Origin: Chamaecrista fasciculata
Taxonomy: Eukaryota > Streptophyta > Magnoliopsida > Fabales > Fabaceae
Assembly (NCBI GenBank): GCA_003254925.1
Contig: QANZ01028415.1
Location: 162,892 to 226,891 of the forward strand
Direction of reading: 5' to 3'
DNA: 64,000 bases
The notes under the pieces are model-generated. The model did no database searches and was not told the origin of the DNA. It worked only from the letters and a program-made list of their open reading frames with translations. A program made the position numbers and the translations under genes. Within the stretch, counting starts at the first letter, position 1. Every line of letters starts with the position of its first letter. Shown here in pieces: positions 1 through 9,200 of this stretch.

Positions 1-428
1 AAAAGAGTAATCACTTCGTAAGAAGACAAGTTTTGAATTTAACATTAAAAATGTTGAAAAAGTCCTCTTTATTTTTGGTGACAGCTCAACTATAAAATTA
101 TGATTTCTGTGCTGCAATTCATAAGCTTCTTTCAGCATCTTTTTAATGAAGTGTCTCTTAAGGATAACTGAAGTTCTTAACCAAACTATACAAAGGAGGC
201 AACAAATTCCTGGACATTAGTCACTTAATTTTCTGGCGTATAGCAGATACAAAGAAGATCAGATAGCTTAAAAATTTCAAGAATAGTAAACTTAAACTAC
301 ACAGCCATCCCAAAAACAAAAAACAGAAAACGAAAAAAAAAAATTAAAACGACCAGAATTTAATAAAAGCAATCAGGTTTCAGTACTGATGGCATCGAAA
401 AGAAAGGAAGAAAGCATTTTCCACTGAC

Positions 429-1130
429 CGAATGGTGGGTCCAGAGTAACCAAAACTGTGCCTTGCAACCAAATTGAGTCCAAAGTTGCTAAAATCGGTT
501 GTATTATAGAGGGAATCTCCCAGAATCACAATCTCTAAAGCCGATATAAAGGGGTCTGAATCTGTGTAAGAATTTGATCCGATACACACACTCATAATTT
601 TCCCCTGAGCCAAGAAAACCCCTTCATAGCTGGTAAAATTCCCACGTGCATAATCCTCGGTGGTGTTGACGACGCTCCAGAAAGTCCCATCGACGATCTG
701 GTCAAACGCCGGCGGCGAAGGATGTTGGGGGCCGTTGACCCCGCCGTAGAAATACGTAGTTCGAACCATGTATCTTGCTCCGCGAAACACGTCAAAATTA
801 TAACAATGTTTCTTGACCTGAAAAGGAAAGGATCGAACGGTGGATAAAGCGGGATCAGGAAGAGAGGTATTCACGTTCTTGGGTGTACCGGAGGAAATAA
901 ACTCCGAATCCGGCCGCCATACACGGCCGCCGATGATGGACGACGATGTGGCTCCACAATCAAGCAGAAAACCTGGGAAATAAAAGAATCAGATGAATTT
1001 AAGAGAACCCATGTAAGGAAAATTAAAAAGAATGAGTCTTGGGATGAATAATAATAATAATACCCTTGGGGGGTGTCTGTGAGAAAGAGAGGGTGAGGAA
1101 GAAAGGTAGGAAGAAGAAGAGGAAGCGCAT
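429..1130 (-). CDS. Malectin-like (di-glucose-binding) protein, 5' part, two exons seen
   Basis: The start is the ATG at 1130-1128. Exon 1 (1130-1064) encodes a hydrophobic signal peptide, MRFLFFFLPFFLTLSFSQ. Intron 1 is 1063-973. Exon 2 begins at 972 and restores the frame as TPPKGFLLDCGATSS. It then shows hallmarks of plant malectin-like domains: GGRVWRPDSEFIS, the YMVRTTYFYGG motif, PPAFDQIVDGTFWSVVNTT, and PFISALEIVILGDSLYNTTDF. Family proteins of this kind are secreted carbohydrate-binding proteins or ectodomains, often followed by leucine-rich repeats, and act at the plasma membrane or cell wall. Reading through gives a stop at 380, but a GTCAGT donor at 428 sits where relatives continue into a conserved downstream exon. 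I therefore end exon 2 at 429 and infer that the rest lies left of base 1. The fold assignment is good. Whether a kinase or LRR part follows cannot be seen. Confidence 0.72.
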
Positions 1131-1755
1131 GATTGAAAACTTGGAATAATGGGTTTGGCATGAATTGAAGGAGTGGATTTTGTTATAGATAGTGTATGGA
1201 TTGGTGGGTTTCTTCAATTCTGGGGTTGAAGTTTTAAGCGGTATGGGGTGGATGATCACGGAATGAATGTGTATGAGAAAGAAATGGGAAATGGAGTTGG
1301 AGGAAGAAGGTGTAGAGAAAATAATAAAAGCGGTTAGGTGACGCGGGAAAAATGCACTAGTGGACTCTGGTCAGAGTCAAGAGACGGCAAGTCTCTGCTT
1401 TTTGATTTTTAGTGCGAGATTTCAGAATTATAACAAGATTTGGTTAGGTTAGGGCATTTATAGGATGGCCTTTCAAATCTCAATCGAGGTTTTGACTTTT
1501 GGAGTTAGGACAAATGATTGCGTGATGTATAGTTGTTACTGCCTAGCTGGTAATGAAACTGACTTCTCAATTCTCACGCCCAAAAGTCAGAGTTTAGATT
1601 CACTCGTTAAGACCATCTTATTGTGTAATAACAAAAACAAAACTTTTTATTGTCAAATGCTCCAAGTTAGTAATTTTAATACATGTATGTTAACTCTTTT
1701 TTTTTTATTATTAATTATTAATATTAATATATTGCTCCGTTTAACGAAAAAAAAA
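1131..1755. other. Upstream region of the malectin-like gene
   Basis: This stretch lies between the ATG of the minus-strand malectin-like gene and the assembly gap. I see no convincing coding exon. The open frame on the plus strand starting at 1465 runs into the run of N and has no recognisable content. It probably holds the promoter and 5' UTR of the minus-strand gene. Confidence 0.4.
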
Positions 1756-1998
1756 NNNNNNNNNNNNNNNNNNNNNNNNNNNNNNNNNNNNNNNNNNNNN
1801 NNNNNNNNNNNNNNNNNNNNNNNNNNNNNNNNNNNNNNNNNNNNNNNNNNNNNNNNNNNNNNNNNNNNNNNNNNNNNNNNNNNNNNNNNNNNNNNNNNNN
1901 NNNNNNNNNNNNNNNNNNNNNNNNNNNNNNNNNNNNNNNNNNNNNNNNNNNNNNNNNNNNNNNNNNNNNNNNNNNNNNNNNNNNNNNNNNNNNNNNNN
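1756..1998. other. Assembly gap (run of N)
   Basis: There are 243 undetermined bases. The right border coincides exactly with the first base of a MITE terminal repeat (CAGTG at 1999). The left flank and target-site duplication of that element are therefore hidden, and the gap may contain a repeat that collapsed in assembly. Confidence 0.98.
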
Positions 1999-2485
1999 CA
2001 GTGTTGTCATAACCGAACCGGACAAAGACTCGGACAAGTGTTCGGTTCACGGTCGGATCGGTTGAATCGGTCGGACCGGATGTTTGGACCGGATGACGCA
2101 ATAAATAATTATTTTTAATATATTAAATATAAACCTCTATATATTTTTTTTTGGGTCTAAGAGATGCATTAAATCTATTAATTTATTAGATAAGTAAAAC
2201 AATTGGTAAGAAAAAACTAATAGAGCCTCACAGTTGGGATGGTAAAGGTGCTAGGAGTGTGAAGAAAGGGCATGGGTTCGAATCCCTACAAGGCTCAAAA
2301 TGATTTTTTGTAACAAAAATTGAGAACCGCCGGTCCGGTCCAGCGGTTGGACCCGGTTTTCCAGTTCTTGGCCGGTTATTTCCGGTCCAACCATCATTCC
2401 GGTTCAAATGGTTGAACCAACTCGCTTGTGTCTTCGGGTAGCGGTCCAACCGGTCCGGCCGTCCGGTCCGGTTTTCACATCACTG
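1999..2485. mobile_element. hAT-like MITE with an internal tRNA-like segment
   Basis: The left end reads CAGTGTTGTCATAACCG and the reverse complement of the right end reads CAGTGATGTGAAAACCGG. The subterminal regions are full of CCGGTCC and GGTTCGG motifs in inverted orientation. The CAGTG ends and GC-rich inverted subterminal repeats fit a non-autonomous hAT element. The target-site duplication cannot be checked because the left flank is N. Inside, at 2223-2296, is a tRNA-like stretch. Confidence 0.65.
2223..2296 (+). other. tRNA-like sequence inside the MITE
   Basis: The segment begins GAGCCTC and ends AAGGCTC, so GAGCCT and AGGCTC can pair like an acceptor stem. It carries a B-box-like GGTTCGAATCCC and an A-box-like TGGGATGGTAAAGG. 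It is about tRNA length but lacks a clear full cloverleaf, so I treat it as tRNA-derived and not as a functional tRNA gene. Confidence 0.4.
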
Positions 2486-3290
2486 TTTCAATCTTTACCT
2501 ATTTTACATTTCCTCAACTACTTTTCCTTTCCCTCACAATTTTTTCCTTGTAAAACTCTCTCCTTTACCTACCTCAAACCCAACCAAAGGGACCCATATT
2601 CTTTTTTTGTTCTTGTAAAAAAAATTTTGTCAATGTTTAATTCCTAAAATATTGCTGCCACATTTGTCCAAGGTATACGCAAGGCCCATTTTTTTGTGGA
2701 CTTAGTCCATTAACACACTGACCATGCACGCACGTGTTAGCAAATAACTCTTTCTTTCTTTTTAACTTGCTCGTTTTTATTTTTATTTTTTTTATTGTCG
2801 TGGGTTTTCCCGACCTATCCCTATAACAATATGAGAAAAGACTAATCTCATTCGAACAACAGAGACGAAACGGTTGTGCCTTACCGTCGACTTTATGAAT
2901 CGAATTTGAGTTCTCTTACCTAGGGTGTAGCTCGCCAATCACTCGCTAAATACTTGTTGGTTGCTCGTTTATATTTTCGTTGTACTTAATAGATTGTATC
3001 ACAATGACATATTGATTGTATGATGAATTTCTTTTTGCTATAAAATAATTTTACAATTGATGTGTTTAACACTCTTAGAACTCTCAATTGAATATAAATT
3101 GAATCCCTTGTAATTCTTAATCGTGTATATTTCCCCTTGTAGTTCGATTAATCTTGGCCGCTCATGAAATCTATCGTCTTATAGTGTGCCATACTGCCAT
3201 GTCAAAAATTGAACATAAGTGAAACTGTGCGTTTTGCCCCTTCCAATTCTGATTCCTCTTGCTTTCAATCTCATCCTCCATGGTTTATAT
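2486..3290. other. Intergenic, nothing recognised
   Basis: This is AT-rich DNA with T-rich runs and no supported exon or structured repeat. It separates the hAT-like MITE from the first foldback MULE MITE. Confidence 0.4.
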
Positions 3291-3302
3291 GAGATATTGG
3301 AT

Positions 3303-3577
3303 GAGTAAACTACCAAATTGGTCCTTGGATTATTGGCTCGTTGATAGATTGGTCCCCGAATTTAGGAAATTGACAAATAGGTCCTCGAATTTTTTTAACG
3401 AGTCAAATAGGTCCCCGAATAACATGCACAGAAGGACCTATTTGACAAATGTTAGAATAATTCGGGGACCTATTTGACTCGTTAGAAAAATTCGGGGACC
3501 TATTTGTCAATTTCCTAAATTTGAGGACCAATCTGTCAGCGAGTCAATAATCCAAGGACCAATTTAGTAGTTTACTC
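3303..3577. mobile_element. Foldback MULE MITE, copy 1
   Basis: The ends are GAGTAAACTACCAAATTGG and its near-perfect inverse ending TAGTTTACTC. The halves fold onto each other, with repeated AGGTCC/GGACCT blocks. It is flanked by an exact direct repeat, GATATTGGAT, at 3293-3302 and 3578-3587. This fits the 9-10 bp duplications of Mutator-like elements. It has no coding capacity. Confidence 0.85.
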
Positions 3578-3590
3578 GATATTGGATAGT

Positions 3591-3757
3591 TGTAGGAATG
3601 AGAAGTTAATTACCCATTAAGTTTGTTGAGCTGATTAGTTAAGTCTGTTTTCATATCGGGCTATGCATTATAAATAGCTCATATTATATATTCACAAAAT
3701 ATGAATGAATATACAATTTTTCAGATATTTTTCTCTTGTTTCTCTATTCTCTGTACA
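3591..3757 (+). mobile_element. Short Copia-type LTR relic
   Basis: The sequence starts TGTAGGAATG and ends TCTCTGTACA (TGTA...TACA). It is followed at once by TAGTATCAAAGC, close to the primer-binding site TGGTATCAGAGC complementary to initiator Met-tRNA. Only about 170 bp of LTR and a short piece of internal DNA remain, with no second LTR. A TRIM-like element or a truncated Copia element are both possible. Confidence 0.6.
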
Positions 3758-3972
3758 TAGTATCAAAGCAAGTTTACCAAAGAAGAGTAATAATGGCGGG
3801 GATCAAGAAAATAACCTGGTATGATTTTAGTGTCTTCACCGTTGGATAACACCAATTAAAACATGAAACTAACATGAAAATCTTTAAAAGAATTAACTTA
3901 CCAAAACACGTAAGATTTTTTGAAAAATTATTCAATAAAATCAATAACTCCCTAAATGGATTAAAATGATAT

Positions 3973-4279
3973 GAGTAAACTACTAAATTGGTCCCTGGAT
4001 TATTGACTCGCTGACAGATTGGTCCCCGAATTTAGGAAATTGACAAATAGGTCCCCGAATTTTTCTAACGAGTCAAATAGGTCCCCAAATTTTTCTAACA
4101 TTTGTCAAATAGATCCTTCTGTGCATGTTATTCGGGGAGCTATTTGACTAACGTTAGAAAAATTCGAAGACCTATTTGACTCGTTAGAAAAATTTGAGGA
4201 CCTATTTGTCAATTTCTTAAATTCGAGGATCAATCTGTCAGCAAGCCAATAATCCAGGGACCAATTTGATAGTTTACTC
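3973..4279. mobile_element. Foldback MULE MITE, copy 2 of the same family
   Basis: The ends match copy 1 at 3303-3577: GAGTAAACTACTAAATTGG and the inverse ending AGTTTACTC. The flanking direct repeat AAAATGATAT is exact at 3963-3972 and 4280-4289. It is slightly longer than copy 1, with an extra block of the GTCAAATAGGTCCCC repeat. Two family members with different target duplications only 400 bp apart show independent insertions. Confidence 0.85.
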
Positions 4280-4403
4280 AAAATGATATGAACATAGTAC
4301 AATGATGTTGGATTCTAAATCGACCGCACTTTTACCGGTTTTGGAGAGTACCAATGTACAAAAATAATCTATGTAATAAGTCATTTATTAGTTTTTTTTA
4401 AAA

Positions 4404-5578
4404 GAGCAAAGTCCTATTTTGGTCCCTCAGTTATGCTCAGTGTTCCAAATTGGTCCCCCAGTTATTTTTTGTTCTATATTGGTCCCCCAATTATGCAAAA
4501 CTTGACAAAGTTGGTCCCTCTAACAGTTTCCATCCATTTTTCCGTTAAAAAAAGACAAAATTGATTTTTAACTCCTAAAAATTTAAATTTTTTTGCATGA
4601 AGGACTTTTTTTTTTTTCTATAATAGGGACCACAATATAAGAAATAAGAAATAACTTAGGGGTTTTAGTTTAGTTCCAACAAAAAAAAAATGATCTCTCT
4701 CCCTCTTCTCTACATCGGCTCTCTCTCTCTCATCGACGCTGAGATTGAAGAGATCGAGAACGAGATTAAACGATTGTCGTCGAGATTGGAATGGCTTCGC
4801 CTCGAGAAAATCACGAGAAATGCGGGAGAGTCGTGCCGGCGAAATTCATGGAAGCGAAACAGAGTGCGAAAATCGAAGAGCCTCCTCCTCCATTGTTATC
4901 TTCAAGTGTGAAAGCGAAGCCGAATCGAAGGGCGGTGAGTATGAGACCGTCGGAGATTCCGGCCGCCGGGGAAGCTCGAAATCACACCTGTTCAACTGAT
5001 ACAGAGTCGCCGGAAGCTGGAGGGAAGAAGTCAAGAGGGAATCAAGGAACAGAGGGGAAGATAAAGAAAAGGTGGGAGATTCCATCGGAAGAAGAGAAAG
5101 AAAAGAAGCCATTGATGATGATGACAGATTTGCTTCCAAAGATTAATACAACTCGATGTGTGGATGAGAGCCCAAGAGGATTTGAACCTGCAAAAAAAAG
5201 TGTCTGAATTAGAAAGAAGAAAGAAGAAATCTTTCTTTTGTACAGAGGAGGATGAGAGAGAGAGAGAGCCGATGTAGAGAAGAGGGAGAGAGATTATTTT
5301 TTTTTGTGTGAATTAAACTAAAACCCCCAATTTATTTCTTATTTCTTATATTTTAGTCCTATTATAGAAAAAAAGGTCCTTGATGCAAAAAACTTAAATT
5401 TTTAGGAGTCAAAAACTAATTTTGTCTTTTTTTTTAACGGAAAAATGGATGAAAACTGTTTGAGGGACCAACTTTGTCAAGTTTTGCATAACTGGTGGAC
5501 CAATATAGAACAAAAAATAACTGGGGAATCAATTTGGAACACTGAGCATAATTGAGGGACCAAAATAAGACTTTGGCC
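4404..5578 (+). mobile_element. Pack-MULE with long terminal inverted repeats and a captured gene fragment
   Basis: Inverted repeats of roughly 330 bp (about 4404-4735 and 5256-5578) begin GAGCAAAGTCCTATTTTGGT on the left and GGCCAAAGTCTTATTTTGG on the right. The flanks TTTTTAAAA (4395-4403) and TTTCTAAAA (5579-5587) form a 9-bp target-site duplication with one mismatch. The 520 bp between the repeats is GC-richer than the surroundings and has the codon texture of a plant exon. There is no transposase, so the element is non-autonomous. The structure matches the known Pack-MULE class. Confidence 0.82.
4733..5206 (+). pseudogene. Captured fragment of an unidentified coiled-coil plant protein
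   Basis: One frame reads DAEIEEIENEIKRLSSRL then EWLRLEK, a coiled-coil-like segment. Downstream the continuation is in a different frame: GRVVPAKFMEAKQSAKIEEP, then PNRRAVSMRPSEIPAAG, and on to a stop at about 5205-5207. The switch of frame near 4830 means the fragment is not an intact open frame. The segment lies wholly inside the Pack-MULE, so it is most likely a copy of part of a host gene elsewhere. I do not recognise the parent with confidence. The RRAVSMRPSEI-type motif would be a good search handle. Confidence 0.6.
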
Positions 5579-5588
5579 TTTCTAAAAT

Positions 5589-5953
5589 ATAAAAAATAAA
5601 AGTATTTAGATTTGTAAAAAAAAACTATTTAGCTATGTGGGGGCACTCGGTCACGTCTGAGTGTCCCAATACACGTGGACCAATCACCCGGTGTCACGTG
5701 GCCGAGAGTGAATTTTTTTCTAAAAAACCCTCTATCTCGTTTCACTTTCTCATTTCTATCCTCACTTTCTCGCCTCTCTTTCTATTTCATTTATTCTTCT
5801 CTCCCTCTTTAACTATTGGAACACTTGTCTCAAGTACAAGTATCTCAAAAAAAATTTGTTTTAAAAAAATCACCCGACGTCATTGGTCCACGTGTCCTAC
5901 ATAGCTAAATAGTTTTTTTTTTTTTTTACAAATCTAAATACTTTTAAGTTTTA
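5589..5953. mobile_element. Inverted-repeat element carrying G-box/ABRE motifs
   Basis: The left arm contains AGTATTTAGATTTGTAAAA then ACTATTTAGCTATGTGG. The right arm contains CTACATAGCTAAATAGT then TTTACAAATCTAAATACTT. The outer arms are clear inverted repeats, and the inner ends also mirror each other around CACGTGGACCAAT and ATTGGTCCACGTG. No target-site duplication could be read, and it directly abuts the Pack-MULE. It ends about 300 bp upstream of the ARIA start codon. Confidence 0.6.
5672..5896. promoter_or_regulatory. Cluster of ACGT-core (G-box/ABRE) motifs upstream of ARIA
   Basis: CACGTGGA occurs at 5672, CACGTGGC (a consensus ABRE) at 5695, GACGTCA near 5877 and CACGTGTC (also an ABRE form) at 5889. 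All lie within the inverted-repeat element 360-590 bp upstream of the ARIA start codon. ABREs are bound by ABF/AREB bZIP factors. Activity here is inferred only. Confidence 0.45.
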
Positions 5954-6257
5954 ACACTTAATATTATTTGAAAAAAACTTAATAAATGACTTATTACCTA
6001 GATCATTTTCTTACACGGTTCTTGTCCAGAACGGGTAATAGAGTAATAGTGCGGCCGGTTTAGAATCCGACTCCATTGTAAAGTTAAAGGAAAAAGAAAA
6101 ACAAAAAAAAGATGGTTTTGCAATTCCCGAAATGCCCCTCTGATCTGCCATCTATTCATTTCAAATCCCAAATTTTCATATCGGATCAGCCTCTGTCTCT
6201 CTCTGAATCCATTTCCAGCACACACTATCCTTGTGAGAGACCCTTCTTCTCCTTCCC

Positions 6258-9200
6258 ATGGAGTTTCATAAGCGCCAAGATCAGAGCCTCCCTGAGAGGA
6301 AAGGCCAGAAGCGGAAGCTTGAGGCCGATTTCGAAGACGACCGAGAGATCTCGGCGCCTCCCACCGGCGATGCCAGAGACGCCCTCCTCGCTGATGTTAC
6401 CGTCCAGGTTGAAATCCTCGACTCCAATTTCTCATGGCGGGAAGCCGATCGAGCTGCGGCTAAGCGCGCCACTCACGTCCTCGCCGAACTTGCCAAGAAT
6501 GGTAGATTAACTTCCCTCGGACCCTGCTCTCCGATCTTGCCATGCCTTGCAATTTATTTGTCTTTCATCAATTGCGACGCTCTCCTTGTCATCTGTACTC
6601 TTTGCATGCGTGTATACCTGTCTAATGGTTTGAGTTTGATGATTGTGTCTGCAGAGGAAGTAGTGAACGTGATTGTTGAAGGAGGTGCTATTCCTGCTTT
6701 GGTTAAGCATCTTCAAGCGCCGCCTTCGAGTGAGAACGATCTTGGTCTAAAGCCGTTTGAGCATGAGGTCGAGAAAGGGAGTGCTTTCGCTTTGGGACTT
6801 CTTGCAGTCAAGGTAGCTTGACTTCTGTCCTTTCCACTATTAGTTTTCCTAGTATTCCGTAAGTTCTGACGTATGTACTGAATACTGATCAATATGGTGC
6901 TGCAAACTAACTGAGATTAAGGGGTTAGTTCAATGCTAGATTCATTTTTTTTTTTGTCGTTCCATCGGAAGTGTTAATTATGCGATGGTCATGGAATGCT
7001 AATTTGTAATTTAGTATATGATTGAATTGGTGAACAAAACTTTGAAATGACAAGTTTTTTACCTGCTTTTGCACTGATTCCCGAGCACATGAAACGCCTG
7101 GTCCTAGACCTTATAGGACTCTTTTAGGATATATTCATGACTGTTATGGTTGTAGTTACAGTACAGATGGGAACATCTTTCTATGTTTATTCTGTTGGCT
7201 TACCACAGGCTGAACTATAGTCCTAATTATAGGATATAAATAGTCTCGGTTAGTATGGCTCATATATATGTGTATATATATATTGGTCTTTGCATGTCAG
7301 TATGTGTTATGATTACAGCTTGTCAATTTCAACTATGTATAATTCACATAATAATTGCTAAAATTGCTTTTGTATTTGAAACTCAAACAGCCAGAACATC
7401 AGCAACTTATTGTTGACAATGGTGCCTTAACGCATCTTGTTGATCTGTTAAAGAGACATAAGAATTTCTCTGCTTCTCGTGCTGTGAATAGTGTTATTCG
7501 TAGGGCTGCTGATGCTATCACTAATCTTGCTCATGAGAACAGCAGCATTAAAACTCGCGTCAGGTTTGCTTTCTCTCCTTAAATCCTATATCAAATTTAT
7601 AGTTTCAAATGGTTTTGTTATCATCATTATCTGGATTCCGTGTGTAGGATGGAAGGTGGAATTCCACCTCTTGTAGAGTTGCTTGAATTCACCGATACAA
7701 AGGTACAAAGGGCAGCTGCTGGTGCATTGCGAACCCTAGCTTTCAAAAATGATGAAAATAAAAATCAGGTAACTGGCGCTTCCTTACTGTTGTGTATTTG
7801 AAATTAACTTAACATGATTAAGTCTCACAAATCATGACTTGGCAGATTGTTGAATGCAATGCTCTTCCAACTTTAATTTTAATGCTTCGTTCTGAAGATG
7901 CTGCTATTCATTATGAAGCGGTATGGCTTCTACGACTTCTATCAATTATCAATGACAAATTCTGCAATAGTTTAGTATTCATTCAGTCTTTGCTCATCTC
8001 TTACCTGCTCTACTTAATGTTTTTTGATTCTATAACAGGTTGGTGTAATTGGAAATCTTGTACACTCTTCCCCTAATATAAAGAAAGAAGTTCTTCTTGC
8101 CGGAGCTTTACAACCTGTTATTGGATTACTTAGGTATGTCAGTTCTGAAGTCTGAACTTTGGTAAATTGCAATATTAGTTCCCCCAAACCTCTCTTCCAC
8201 AGAAATTATATTTTGGATTCTGTTAAATACTTAAAAGTTTTTTTTTTTTTTCCAGTTAATAATGTCAAAAGATACATTTTTTGTAAAATATATTCTTCTA
8301 TTAACTTATTCTAATATTGTTTAATGTAATAGCTCTTGCTGCTCTGAGAGCCAAAGGGAGGCAGCCTTGTTACTTGGTCAGTTTGCAGCAACTGATTCAG
8401 ACTGTAAGGTAAGCATAAACTTATCTCTGCTATAAGTAATAAGTAAGGACTTCAGTATTCTGACTTGTACTGAAGGAGAATTTGGAGATGTAGACAGGGG
8501 AAGATACCTTTATATTTCTATATTTATTTGCCTGGATGATAAAGGTGGAAATAAATAGATGCATGAGAGATATTGTTTAATTTTCATGGTTCTCAATTTA
8601 AGTGTTGACTTGCATCCTACCATTTTTTGCTTATTAAATAAGGATCACTTTGGTCCTATAATATTGATAAGCTGATAACATCTGTGATAATACTTAACAA
8701 TTATGACATATTATTTTTATCTGCTTCCATTTGTTAATTTTCTTTACTTGGACTTTGTAGGTTCACATTGTTCAGAGAGGTGCTGTCCGACCTCTGATAG
8801 AGATGCTTCAGTCCCCTGATGTACAACTCAGAGAAATGTCCGCCTTTGCTTTGGGGAGATTGGCGCAGGTAATTTTTTTTCGTGTTCCTTTTTCTAGTCA
8901 CAGCTGTAGCTCAAGTAGTCAAGTTGAATAGGTAGGGTAACCATTCTATTGAAACAATTTTATGATATTAATTTTTAAATAACATACGTTATTCCTATTT
9001 TAGTTTTTCTCTCTGTAATTATTGTATATAGTGGTAATTGGTCTGCATGTTGTATTCATTTTAGTAAATCCAACTACATATTTTTATATATAAGAGCTAT
9101 GCAGTTTTTTCATTTGTATTTTGAAGCTCAGTTATATTGAGCACCATTTCCTCTGCCTTGAAAATAATTACTTTGACACAGGACACCCATAACCAAGCTG

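Noticed and set aside
1465-2118. Open frame of 217 codons on the plus strand
   Set aside because: It spans the run of N and then translates MITE terminal repeat; no domain or exon logic supports it.
3591-3762. Copia LTR read as a solo LTR with ATAGT duplication
   Set aside because: The match ATAGT/ATAGT is possible but would end the LTR in AC instead of CA. The following TAGTATCAAAGC fits a primer-binding site better, so a truncated element is preferred.
3259-4302. Short open frames with NRSSNF-type repeats on both strands
   Set aside because: They are translations of the foldback MULE arms (repeated AATAGGTCC blocks), not proteins.
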